DNA of 6,232 bases, taken from Zeimonas sp039807785. Its GTDB lineage: Bacteria > Pseudomonadota > Gammaproteobacteria > Burkholderiales > Burkholderiaceae_E. Numbering within the stretch: position 1 is the first letter of the stretch; the number at the start of each line of letters is the position of its first letter. Of this stretch, positions 1 through 5,398 are shown piece after piece. Both the position numbers and the translations under genes were made by a program. The notes below the pieces were generated by a model. The model was not told the origin of the DNA. It worked only from the letters and a program-made list of their open reading frames with translations, and did not search any database. The stretch is taken from the NCBI GenBank assembly GCA_039807785.1, contig JBDHRX010000151.1, positions 1 through 6,232 on the forward strand, given 5' to 3'.

Positions 1-777
1 GGCCTCCCGCGCGTGGTCGCCGTCGCGGCGCGCCGAGCCGGCCGCGGCGGCGGCGAGCCAGCCGCGCAGCGCCGCGGGGGATGCGCAGGCGTGCCGGGCG
101 AGCGAGCTGCCCGTTCCGACCTTGATCGCCGCGCCGCCGGCCGCCTGGACGACCGCGAATCCGGCCTCGTCGGTGACGTCGTCGCCCGCGAAGATCGGCG
201 TCCGGCCGAGGAAGGGCGCCGCGCCCAGCAACGCCGCGATCGCGCGGCCCTTGTCCACGTCGCTGCGCCGGATCTCGATCATGTACTTGCCGTGCAGCAG
301 GCCGAGTTCGGGGCGCCGCGCCGTCACCGCGGCGAAGGCGTCGATGCAGGCCTGCGCGTATTGCGGCGCCGCACGGAAATGCAGCGCGACCGACAGCGCC
401 TTGCGCTCGAGGATCAGGCCCGGGTGCGCGCGCGCCAGGGCCGCGCCGGCGCGCAGGGCCTCGCGCAGGTCGGGCGGCCCGGCCGAGCGCGTGCACCCGT
501 CGGCGAGCCGGAGGACCGCGCCGTGCTCGGCGGCAAGCGCCGGCCGCAGCGGGGCGAGGAGCCGGTCGAGGTCGGCGACCGGGCGCCCCGAGACGATCGC
601 CAGCGCGCCGCCGAGCGCGGCCCCGAGCGTCGCGAGGTCGGTGACGAGGCCCGGCGCCGTGCGCACCGCGTCGGGACGGGGCGCCAGCTCGGCCAGCGTT
701 CCGTCGAAGTCGAGGAACAGCGCGTTCGACGCACGGATCGGCGGCAGCGCTGCACCGCGTGGATCGGAGGTCGGCAT
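1..777 (-). CDS. otsB: Trehalose-6-phosphate phosphatase (3' end cut off at left edge)
   Basis: This HAD-superfamily phosphatase removes phosphate from trehalose-6-phosphate, the last step of the OtsA-OtsB route to the cytoplasmic compatible solute trehalose. The visible 259 codons begin MPTSDPRGAALPP and run off the left edge without a stop. HAD motif I is FLDFDGTL (nucleophile D23, acid/base D25). Motif II is the serine in VSGRP (S63). The cap region includes ERK (K126) and HGKYMIEIR (162-170), and K176 lies in DVDKG. The Mg-binding motif is GDDVTDE (198-204). All are typical of OtsB, whose usual length is about 250-270 residues, so few residues should be missing. No clear Shine-Dalgarno sequence precedes the ATG. 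A 166-bp spacer rich in repeats separates it from crcB, so it may have its own transcript. The otsA partner is not in the window. Family assignment is firm; the start codon is less certain. Confidence 0.93.
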   Translation of the reverse strand, partial: MPTSDPRGAALPPIRASNALFLDFDGTLAELAPRPDAVRTAPGLVTDLATLGAALGGALAIVSGRPVADLDRLLAPLRPALAAEHGAVLRLADGCTRSAGPPDLREALRAGAALARAHPGLILERKALSVALHFRAAPQYAQACIDAFAAVTARRPELGLLHGKYMIEIRRSDVDKGRAIAALLGAAPFLGRTPIFAGDDVTDEAGFAVVQAAGGAAIKVGTGSSLARHACASPAALRGWLAAAAAGSARRDGDHAREA

Positions 778-868
778 AGAGGTCGAGTCTAACGACTTCG
801 GGCCCGCCACGCCCGGTGAAGCCGGGTCCGCGCATCGGGTTCGCGCGCAGGTGCGCGCCGCGTGCGCG

Positions 869-909
869 CGCGGCGCCTGGGAGCACGTCGCGTGCTCGCG
901 GCGCCTGGG
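869..909. repeat. 13-bp direct repeats flanking a 7-bp inverted repeat
   Basis: The 13-mer CGCGGCGCCTGGG occurs at 869-881 and again at 897-909. Between and overlapping them is a perfect inverted repeat, GAGCACG-tcg-CGTGCTC (881-897). The unit lies in the 166-bp gap between crcB and otsB. It could fold downstream of the crcB stop, but no T-run follows it on either strand, so it is not a standard intrinsic terminator. High GC makes chance repeats fairly likely. Confidence 0.5.
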
Positions 910-943
910 CCGGCGCCCCGGGCCTTGCGCCGACCGCCGGCGC

Positions 944-1327
944 TCAACCGCGCCGGAGCAGGTACACCGATGCGAAGCCGAGCGCGGTCAGCGCCAGGGA
1001 CCCGCCGAGATGCAGGCCGATCGCGGTGGTCGCCAGCATCAGGCGACCCTGCTGCAGCAGCGACGTGACTTCCGCGGAGAAGGTCGAGAACGTCGTCAGG
1101 CCGCCGAGGAAGCCGGTCATCACCAGCAGGCGCCATTCGGGCGCGAGCAGCGGATGCTCGGCGAACACCGCCATCGCCACGCCGACCAGGTAGCCGCCGA
1201 TCAGGTTCGCCGCGAGCGTGCCGAGCGGGATCGCGGGGAAGGCGGCGTTGAGCGACACGCCGAGCAGCCAGCGCAGCACCGCGCCGGCCGATGCGCCGAC
1301 GCTGATGGCGAGAATCGAGGCGAGCAT
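944..1327 (-). CDS. crcB: Fluoride ion channel CrcB/Fluc
   Basis: This is an inner-membrane fluoride channel of the CrcB/Fluc family, which forms antiparallel dimers that let toxic fluoride leave the cell. The 127-residue length is typical. Four hydrophobic segments lie at roughly 1-24, 33-56, 66-88 and 97-124. Family signatures are GAVLRW (15-20), the polar-track asparagine N41 in TLAANLIGGY, and GFLGGLTTFSTFSAE (72-86). F80 and F83 sit at the positions of the two conserved fluoride-contacting phenylalanines, and the TTFSTF segment includes the central Na+-binding region. The ATG is 29 bp after the stop of the redoxin gene, so the two are probably cotranscribed; the ribosome-binding site is weak. 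Only one crcB is visible, consistent with a homodimer. No fluoride riboswitch is evident upstream, and the small gap leaves little room for one. Confidence 0.95.
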   Translation of the reverse strand: MLASILAISVGASAGAVLRWLLGVSLNAAFPAIPLGTLAANLIGGYLVGVAMAVFAEHPLLAPEWRLLVMTGFLGGLTTFSTFSAEVTSLLQQGRLMLATTAIGLHLGGSLALTALGFASVYLLRRG

Positions 1328-1356
1328 GATCGGGGCGGCTCTGCGAGAGCCGCAGT

Positions 1357-1839
1357 CTAGCGCGATCGGCTCTCGACGACGAGGCGCATGATCTCGGCAC
1401 CCAGCTGCAGGTCCGGCACGTGCCCGAAGATCTGCTGCCGCAGGCGCCCCGCATGATCGATCAGGAGCAGCGTCGGCGTGCCCTGCATCCCGTAGGCGCG
1501 CATGGTCTGCGGGATCGGGTCGCCGTCGCGCCCGGCGGCGTCGACGCCCACCGGGAAGCGGATGCCGTACTCGTGCACGAAGGCGCGCAGCGCGGCGACG
1601 CCCATTGCCTCGTGGTGCTCGAACACGGTGTGCAGCCCGGCGACGAGCACGCCCTGGGGGCCGAACAGCGCGTGCGCCGACTTGAGCTGGGGGATGGCAT
1701 GCGCGACACAGCCGGGGCACAGCATCTGGAACGCGCAGGCGACCACCACGCGGCCGCGCTGCGCTTCCAGGTCGATCGGGGCGGGCGCGTTGAGCCATTC
1801 CGAGATGCGCCATGCCGGCGCCGGCGAACTGTGGTCCAT
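1357..1839 (-). CDS. Thioredoxin-fold redoxin (AhpC/TSA/TlpA-like) with CPGC motif
   Basis: This 160-residue protein has the layout of a redoxin/TlpA-like thioredoxin fold. A hydrophobic strand (VVVACAFQ, 31-38) is followed by the CPGC active-site motif (C41, C44). After a helix and strand come the cis-proline segment GMQGTPTLLLID (P122) and a C-terminal strand-helix. There is no signal peptide or membrane anchor, so it should act in the cytoplasm, unlike the exported TlpA/ResA proteins. An extra cysteine, C35, lies just before the motif. A good ribosome-binding site (GGAGG, about 9 nt upstream) supports the ATG. The gene begins 36 bp after the smaller thioredoxin-like gene and ends 29 bp before crcB, giving an operon-like run. 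Its substrate cannot be told from sequence; a thiol-disulfide reductase or a peroxiredoxin-like reductant are both possible. Confidence 0.85.
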   Translation of the reverse strand: MDHSSPAPAWRISEWLNAPAPIDLEAQRGRVVVACAFQMLCPGCVAHAIPQLKSAHALFGPQGVLVAGLHTVFEHHEAMGVAALRAFVHEYGIRFPVGVDAAGRDGDPIPQTMRAYGMQGTPTLLLIDHAGRLRQQIFGHVPDLQLGAEIMRLVVESRSR

Positions 1840-1875
1840 GGCGCTGCCCCTCCGGTCGAAGACGATGAAGTGCCG

Positions 1876-2112
1876 CTACTTCAGGTCGCCGATCGCGGCG
1901 CCGAAGTTGATGTGGAACGGCTGGCCGCCGATGACCAGCGCCGGCACCGACTGTACGCCGGCCGATTCCGCCTCGGCGATGCGCGAGCGATCCTCGCCGA
2001 GGTGAATCACCTCGATCTCGAAGCGCGCCGGGTCGATCGCGTCGGCGACCTGCCGTTCGGCGGCGACGCAGACCGGGCAGCCGGCGTGGTAGAAGCGGGC
2101 GGGTTGTTTCAT
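1876..2112 (-). CDS. Small thioredoxin/glutaredoxin-fold protein (CPVC)
   Basis: This 78-residue cytoplasmic protein starts MKQPARFYHAGCPVC. The pattern is beta strand, then CPVC (C12, C15), a helix, a second strand (FEIEVIHLG, 31-39), and the cis-proline segment GVQSVPALVI (P57). It ends in HINFGAAIGDLK. Size and order fit a minimal thioredoxin or glutaredoxin fold; the specific reductase and substrate are unknown. The downstream ATG at 2112 is preferred over one 21 bp further upstream, because AAGGAG sits 7 nt before it. The 15-bp MarR-type palindrome (2113-2127) abuts this start and contains that ribosome-binding site. The gene follows marR after 91 bp and leads into the larger redoxin, so it is probably the first gene of a MarR-controlled redox operon. 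Confidence 0.85.
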   Translation of the reverse strand: MKQPARFYHAGCPVCVAAERQVADAIDPARFEIEVIHLGEDRSRIAEAESAGVQSVPALVIGGQPFHINFGAAIGDLK

Positions 2113-2127
2113 GTTAGGACTCCTTAC
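2113..2127. promoter_or_regulatory. Candidate MarR operator in front of the thioredoxin-like gene
   Basis: Read on the minus strand this is GTAAGGAGTCCTAAC. It is a near-perfect palindrome that matches 13 of 15 bases of the site in front of marR. It touches the ATG of the downstream gene and includes its AAGGAG ribosome-binding site, so a bound regulator would cover the translation initiation region in DNA and probably the promoter start. No convincing -35/-10 pair was found for this gene. Confidence 0.65.
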
Positions 2128-2203
2128 TATCAAGGTCGATCAAAACCCCGATCTTTCGATGCGGGGCGCTTCGGGCTGCCGTCGGGCGGTGCGGGACCGG
2201 CCC

Positions 2204-2797
2204 TCAGGCGGCGGATTCGTGCTCGGCGCAGTCGATGCGCAGGTGCCGCTCGGCCATCGGCGCGCCGACGAAGGCACAGAAATGCGGCGTGCGGCTCCCG
2301 GGCGCGTGGTTTTCCCGGAAGTGGCGACAGCTCACGCAGGTGCGCTGCGGGGCGATCAGGTCGCGTTGCTGCAGGTGCCGGATCATCTTGATCACCAGGC
2401 CGAGGAGGTCTTCCTGCTCGGCGGGGGCGAGGCCCTCGACGATCGGCGCGAAGCCGGCCGGCCAGTCTCGTGCGACGCCGGCGCCGGCGCGGCTCGCCTT
2501 GAGGGCGAGGGCGCGGCCGTCGGAGGCATCGGCGTACTTGCGAACCAGCGCCTTGCGCTCCAGGGCGGCCACCGCGTCGCTCGCGGTCGCCTTGCTGATG
2601 CCGGCATGGGCCGCGGCGGCGGTGAGCCGGGCGCCCTCCGGCCGGCTCGCGACGAAGCGCAGGATATCGGCCTGGGTCGGCGACAGGCCGGTGGCTTCGG
2701 CGGCCTGCCAGTCCAGCTGGCGCGCCACCGCGGCCAGCCGGGCAAGGCCATCGGCGAGCCGGTGATCCAGCGGTTCGGTCAGCGTGTCGAACTTCAT
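2204..2797 (-). CDS. MarR-family transcriptional regulator with Cys/His-rich C-terminal tail
   Basis: This is a 197-residue winged helix-turn-helix regulator starting MKFDTLTEPLDHRL. The dimerisation helix comes first. GLSPTQADILRFVA (37-50) and LTAAAAHAGISKATASDAVAALERKALV (58-85) form the DNA-binding helices, and DASDGRALAL (90-99) is the wing with the family's D-x-x-D-G-R pattern. A helix at about 125-146 completes the MarR fold. It is longer than typical MarR proteins (about 140-150 residues) because of a tail at 150-197 holding C154-x2-C157, H172-x-C174 and D189-C190-x2-H193. That pattern could bind zinc or a cluster, or form a disulfide. The ATG at 2797 is preferred over one at 2833, since the promoter and palindrome lie between them. 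The palindrome implies autorepression. The ligand is unknown; control of the adjacent thioredoxin-like genes is inferred. Confidence 0.9.
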   Translation of the reverse strand: MKFDTLTEPLDHRLADGLARLAAVARQLDWQAAEATGLSPTQADILRFVASRPEGARLTAAAAHAGISKATASDAVAALERKALVRKYADASDGRALALKASRAGAGVARDWPAGFAPIVEGLAPAEQEDLLGLVIKMIRHLQQRDLIAPQRTCVSCRHFRENHAPGSRTPHFCAFVGAPMAERHLRIDCAEHESAA

Positions 2798-2798
2798 G

Positions 2799-2813
2799 GT
2801 TAGGAATCCTAAC
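2799..2813. promoter_or_regulatory. Candidate MarR autoregulatory operator
   Basis: GTTAGGAATCCTAAC is a perfect palindrome of two 7-bp arms around a central base, one base from the marR ATG. It overlaps the proposed -10 element, a classic repressor position. The TTAG...CTAA core resembles the SlyA-type site TTAGCAAGCTAA known for this family. A near copy precedes the next gene (2113-2127). Confidence 0.75.
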
Positions 2814-2833
2814 TGAAAATCCGGCCATGTCAA
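2806..2833 (-). promoter_or_regulatory. Promoter of the marR-family gene
   Basis: On the minus strand a consensus -35 TTGACA (2833-2828) is followed, after a 16-bp spacer, by TAGGAT (2811-2806), which matches 4 of 6 bases of the -10 consensus. The -10 lies inside the palindrome. A start site about 7 nt downstream would leave only a few untranslated bases before the ATG at 2797, so the mRNA may be nearly leaderless. Confidence 0.6.
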
Positions 2834-2868
2834 GCCCGGCCGGGATCCGCCGGTCGTCGGCCGGCCGC

Positions 2869-2897
2869 TTGGGTCGTCCGGGCGAGTCTGCTAAAGT
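2869..2897 (+). promoter_or_regulatory. Possible rightward promoter for the small ORF and CAAX protease
   Basis: TTGGGT (2869-2874), a 17-bp spacer and TAAAGT (2892-2897) give a plausible but weak sigma-70 promoter. It sits at the edge of a short AT-rich island (about 2888-2935) in otherwise very GC-rich DNA. It would fire away from marR. Confidence 0.35.
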
Positions 2898-3069
2898 GAT
2901 AAATAATCCTGAGAGTGATTCGCATTTCGTTTATCCGGATCCCTCCGAATGGTTCTACCGCTTCCTGCAGGAGCCACGCCGGATGTTCAGACGCTATTTC
3001 GTCGACGACCTGGCCTTCGCCGGGCTGGTCCTGCGCGAGTGGCGCAGCAGGCGACGGAGCCCCGGGTGA
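2896..3069 (+). CDS. Unrecognised small protein translationally coupled to the CAAX protease
   Basis: This frame is coding-like: from about 2923 its third positions are nearly all G or C, which the overlapping frames do not show. The 57 residues contain SEWFYRFLQEPRRMF and VDDLAFAGLVLREW, then an Arg-rich end (WRSRRRSPG). There is no signal peptide or clear transmembrane segment; a basic amphipathic helix is possible. The start is uncertain. GTG at 2896 lacks a ribosome-binding site and would overlap the proposed -10. ATG at 2827 would run through the marR -35. ATG at 2983 has a good AGGAG (2969-2973) but would leave only 28 residues and ignore coding signal upstream. The TGA (3067-3069) overlaps the GTG start of the next gene. 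I do not recognise the family. Confidence 0.45.
   Translation: MINNPESDSHFVYPDPSEWFYRFLQEPRRMFRRYFVDDLAFAGLVLREWRSRRRSPG
2911..2929. promoter_or_regulatory. Weak Fur-like box
   Basis: Read on the minus strand, this 19-mer matches about 12 of 19 positions of the Fur consensus, including the central AATCA. It lies just downstream of the proposed rightward promoter, where a bound repressor could block transcription. The match is at the low end of what is usually accepted, and the AT-rich setting raises the chance of a coincidental match. Confidence 0.25.
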
Positions 3070-3794
3070 CGAGCGCCGCCCGGCCGAAGACTCCGCCGCC
3101 GACGTCGCCCGCGCGACGCGGCGAGGCGGCGGCGCGCATCGCGCCGTTCGCGCTGTTCGTCGGTTTGCTGATCCTCGCGGCGGCGTGGCCGAGTCTCGCC
3201 GCCGCGATCCCGCCGCTGGCGGCGTTCGAGCCCTGGCTGTATGCGCTGCGCACCGCCGCGGCGCTGGCGCTGCTGGTCGCGCTGTGGCCGTGCTATGTCG
3301 AGCTGCGCGCGCCGCGCGGCCTTGGGCGGGTCGCCTGGATCGAGTCGGCGGCGGTCGGCCTCCTGGTGACGGTCGCCTGGGTCTTCCTCGGCCCGGTGCT
3401 GCGCATCGGGACCGGGGCGGCGGAGGCGACGCCGCCCTGGCCGGCGGGAGGCGTCACCGCGGCGATCTGGATCGGCTGGCGGATGATCGGCACGGCCCTG
3501 GTCGTGCCGCTGCTCGAGGAACTGTTCTGGCGCAGCTACCTGATGCGGCGCATCGATGCGCACGATTTCCTCCGCCTCGATCCGTCGCGTGCCAGCCTGT
3601 TCGCGGTGGGCCTGTCGTCGGCGGTGTTCGCGCTCGAGCACCGGGAACTGCTGGCCGGCTTCCTGGCGGGACTGGCCTTCGCGTGGCTGTACCGCCGGCA
3701 CCGGTCGCTGTGGCCCGCCGTGCTCGCCCACGCGGTGGCCAATCTCGCGCTCGGCGCCTACGTGCTGGCGAGCGGCGACTACGGTTTCTGGTGA
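3066..3794 (+). CDS. CAAX prenyl protease-related (CPBP family) membrane protease
   Basis: This is a 242-residue polytopic inner-membrane protein with the CPBP/Abi glutamic-type intramembrane protease motifs in order. They are E151-E152-x3-R156 (LLEELFWRSYL), F188-x3-H192 (FALEHRE) and H222-x3-N226 (HAVANL). Hydrophobic segments lie at about 25-50, 57-77, 92-112, 130-150, 177-192, 196-210 and 217-236. The size, the EELFWR motif and the C-terminal YGFW resemble the CAAX-related subgroup that often accompanies exosortase/PEP-CTERM sorting; that subgroup name comes from memory. GTG at 3066 is chosen because GGAG lies 6 nt upstream, GTGA overlaps the preceding stop, and upstream codons in this frame lack coding bias. 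No exosortase or PEP-CTERM protein is visible. The gene converges on the hydrolase gene, 43 bp away. Substrate unknown. Confidence 0.85.
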   Translation: MTSAARPKTPPPTSPARRGEAAARIAPFALFVGLLILAAAWPSLAAAIPPLAAFEPWLYALRTAAALALLVALWPCYVELRAPRGLGRVAWIESAAVGLLVTVAWVFLGPVLRIGTGAAEATPPWPAGGVTAAIWIGWRMIGTALVVPLLEELFWRSYLMRRIDAHDFLRLDPSRASLFAVGLSSAVFALEHRELLAGFLAGLAFAWLYRRHRSLWPAVLAHAVANLALGAYVLASGDYGFW

Positions 3795-3837
3795 CGCCCG
3801 ATCGGGGCCGACGACGGGCACCGCAGCGGGCGAAACC

Positions 3838-4713
3838 TCATGAGCGGATCCCTTCGGTGGCGTCTCGTCGCGCTTGCAGGAAGAACTCCGCGATCGTCCG
3901 GTTGAAGCGGTCGGGGGCCTCGAGCTGCAGGAGGTGGCCGCAGCCGGCGAACGATGCGCCGCGGGCATGCGGCAGGGCATCGCGCAGGGGCCAGGCATGC
4001 GCGGCGGCCGGCGTGACGCGATCGGCGTCGCCGGCCAGGACCAGGGTGCGGGTCGTGATCGTCGCGGCGCGTTCCAGGGCGTCGCAGGCGAACAGCATCC
4101 GCGTGGCCTGCGCCAGGCCGGCGGCCCGGATGGCGGCGCGCTGCGCGCCGAAGCGCCGCACCACCAGCGGATCGGGGTCTGGCCCGAGGTAGCGCGCGAC
4201 CTGCGCCTCCAGCGCTTCCGGGCGCAGCGCGGGATCGAGCCGGATCGCGAGGCGCCGGGCCCGCTCGGCCGGATCGAGCATGCCGTAGCCCCGGGGCGGC
4301 ACGGCCAGGACCAGCGAGGTCACCTGCCGCGGAAAGGTGGCGGCATGGGCGCCGGCGATCAGCGTGCCCCAGGAGCTGCCGACGAGATGGACCGGACCCA
4401 GCGCCAGGGCCTCGATCAGCGCCTGCAGCCGTTCGGCGTAGTGCAGCACGTCCGGCGCCGCCTGCGGCAGCGGCGTGCTGCCGCCGTAGCCCGGAGCGTT
4501 CCAGGCGACGACCCGGAATGCGCCCGCGAGGCCGGCGAGCTGCGCGCGGTAGCCGGCGGAGCTGGCCCCGATCCCGTGCACCAGCACCACCGGCGGACCA
4601 GCGCGGCCGGTGCGCCGGTATTCCACCACCTCGCCGCCGGGGAGCGCGAGCCGGCGCAGCGGCGGCAGCGGCGTTTCCAGGAGGGCTCGATCGACGGGCG
4701 TGAGCGTCGGCAT
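3838..4713 (-). CDS. Alpha/beta-fold hydrolase
   Basis: This 291-residue protein belongs to the alpha/beta hydrolase superfamily. The strand and oxyanion-hole segment VVLVHGIGASS (42-52) is followed by WNAPGYGGS (71-79) and the nucleophile elbow GSSWG (112-116), with catalytic S114. A helical cap occupies about 145-210. AGDADRVTP (227-235) supplies the acid, probably D231, and GCGHLLQLEAPDRF (257-270) supplies H260. The full triad suggests an active esterase, lipase-like or C-C bond hydrolase; the substrate cannot be read from sequence. There is no signal peptide. The ATG at 4713 has GGAG 7 nt upstream; the frame stays open further upstream, but that part is not needed by the fold. It may be downstream of the 4963-5283 gene, with a doubtful small ORF between them whose stop is 2 nt away. 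Confidence 0.9.
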   Translation of the reverse strand: MPTLTPVDRALLETPLPPLRRLALPGGEVVEYRRTGRAGPPVVLVHGIGASSAGYRAQLAGLAGAFRVVAWNAPGYGGSTPLPQAAPDVLHYAERLQALIEALALGPVHLVGSSWGTLIAGAHAATFPRQVTSLVLAVPPRGYGMLDPAERARRLAIRLDPALRPEALEAQVARYLGPDPDPLVVRRFGAQRAAIRAAGLAQATRMLFACDALERAATITTRTLVLAGDADRVTPAAAHAWPLRDALPHARGASFAGCGHLLQLEAPDRFNRTIAEFFLQARRDATEGIRS

Positions 4714-4715
4714 GG

Positions 4716-4943
4716 TCAATCTCCGGTAGCGGCCGGCGAGGGCCGGCATGACCCGCCCGGCGAACGGGCGGGCCGGGCGCATCGATTCGTCGACGCCGGG
4801 ATCGCCTTCCTCTTCGGGCTCGATCGATCGCGCGCACACCCGTCGATCGGCTCGATGCCGGGCCCCTGGACGAACGAGCGCGTGTCGGCGGTGAAAGCAC
4901 CGGACGCGGCCACGAAACCCTCGTCCGTCCTTCTCCTTGCCAT
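4716..4943 (-). CDS. Doubtful small ORF between two leftward genes
   Basis: This is a 75-codon ORF starting MARRRTDEGFVAASGAF. For it: GGAG lies 5 nt before the ATG, it starts 19 bp after the preceding stop, it ends 2 nt before the hydrolase start (TGA-CC-ATG), and its first half has strongly G/C third positions. Against it: the sequence resembles no family I know, the second half is low-complexity Arg/Pro/Ser and contains a GC-rich hairpin, and the hydrolase frame is also open across the region. It may be a genuine unrecognised small protein or just leader DNA. Confidence 0.3.
   Translation of the reverse strand: MARRRTDEGFVAASGAFTADTRSFVQGPGIEPIDGCARDRSSPKRKAIPASTNRCARPARSPGGSCRPSPAATGD
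4752..4772. repeat. GC-rich hairpin in the hydrolase upstream region
   Basis: CCCGCCCG (4752-4759), a 5-nt loop GCGAA, and CGGGCGGG (4765-4772) form a perfect 8-bp stem about 40 nt before the hydrolase start. It has no T-tract on either strand. It could lower readthrough or stabilise the transcript, but its role is unknown. Confidence 0.5.
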
Positions 4944-4962
4944 ACATGCTCCTGCTGGCGGG

Positions 4963-5283
4963 CTACTTCGCCCGCCACTTCGCCAGCAGCCGAGCCCGCA
5001 GCGACTTGCGTTCCGGTCTCGAATGGCCACGACGAGCCGCGATGCGTTCGGCCAGTTCCTGCTGGCGACGCGGATCGAACCAATATTTTCCGTCCTTGGC
5101 CATGTCCCAGGTGCTCGACACGGTCTGGCGATGCACGGGCAATGGATCGCCGTCCGCGCCAAGAGACGCCAGCTGATCACGCGCACGCGACCGCCAGCGC
5201 TTGTGCCACAGCCGCTTGTCATCAGCTTCCGAGCGCGCGGTGGTGTGGCCGAAAATCGGCGTCTTGCGACGACTCCGACTCAC
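4963..5283 (-). CDS. Conserved-type hypothetical protein, basic, 106 residues
   Basis: This soluble, strongly basic protein starts at GTG with AGGAG 8 nt upstream; a longer open frame to an ATG at 5322 lacks that support. The N-terminus is SRSRRKTPIFGHTTARSEADDKR-type sequence. It is followed by LWHKRWRSRARDQL, a central STWDMAKDGKYWFDP segment (about 70-84) and a charged C-terminal helix (RRQQELAERIAARR onward). I recall similar short proteins, with an SRRKTP start and a WDMAKDGK motif, in many proteobacteria, where they are annotated hypothetical; no function is known to me. There are no cysteines, membrane segments or signal peptide. The abundance of Arg, Lys and Trp suggests nucleic-acid contact, which is only a guess. 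A strong hairpin lies 43 bp upstream, so its own promoter should lie within or beyond that gap; none is obvious. Confidence 0.75.
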   Translation of the reverse strand: MSRSRRKTPIFGHTTARSEADDKRLWHKRWRSRARDQLASLGADGDPLPVHRQTVSSTWDMAKDGKYWFDPRRQQELAERIAARRGHSRPERKSLRARLLAKWRAK

Positions 5284-5325
5284 GGTGAGGTCTCCTGCCA
5301 GCAAAGCGGCGCGATCGGGCAAGAA

Positions 5326-5355
5326 GAAACCCCAACCGAGAACGGTTGGGGTTTC
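5326..5355. terminator. Strong hairpin, probable terminator usable in both directions
   Basis: GAAACCCCAACCG (5326-5338), a tetraloop AGAA and CGGTTGGGGTTTC (5343-5355) form a perfect 13-bp stem. On the minus strand the stem ends in TTTC and is followed by TTCTT, a fair U-rich tail. On the plus strand the tail is TTTCGCTATT, which is weaker. It would best terminate leftward transcription from the 5399-5533 side and insulate the 4963-5283 gene. Confidence 0.75.
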
Positions 5356-5398
5356 GCTATTGGTGGTGGGGTGGAACCCTGCGCCAAACCTATGTAAC

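Noticed and set aside
13..1360. Long rightward open frames (13-792 and 122-1360)
   Set aside because: They are antisense to otsB and crcB, are dominated by Arg, Ala and Gly as expected of GC-rich shadows, and show no motif.
944..1813. A 289-residue fusion ending in CrcB
   Set aside because: The part before the CrcB start is the redoxin gene read in the wrong frame; CrcB is complete from 1327.
2949..3065. Start of the CAAX protease at ATG 2949
   Set aside because: Third positions in this frame are poor before 3066, whereas the overlapping frame is coding; GTG 3066 has a ribosome-binding site.
3838..4947. Extended 369-residue form of the alpha/beta hydrolase
   Set aside because: The extra N-terminal part is Arg-rich and unlike the family; the ATG at 4713 has a good ribosome-binding site.
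5356..5382. tRNA 3' end on the minus strand, suggested by a GGTTCC-like sequence and CCACCA
   Set aside because: The T-loop does not fit the consensus, the spacing to CCA is wrong and no cloverleaf can be formed.
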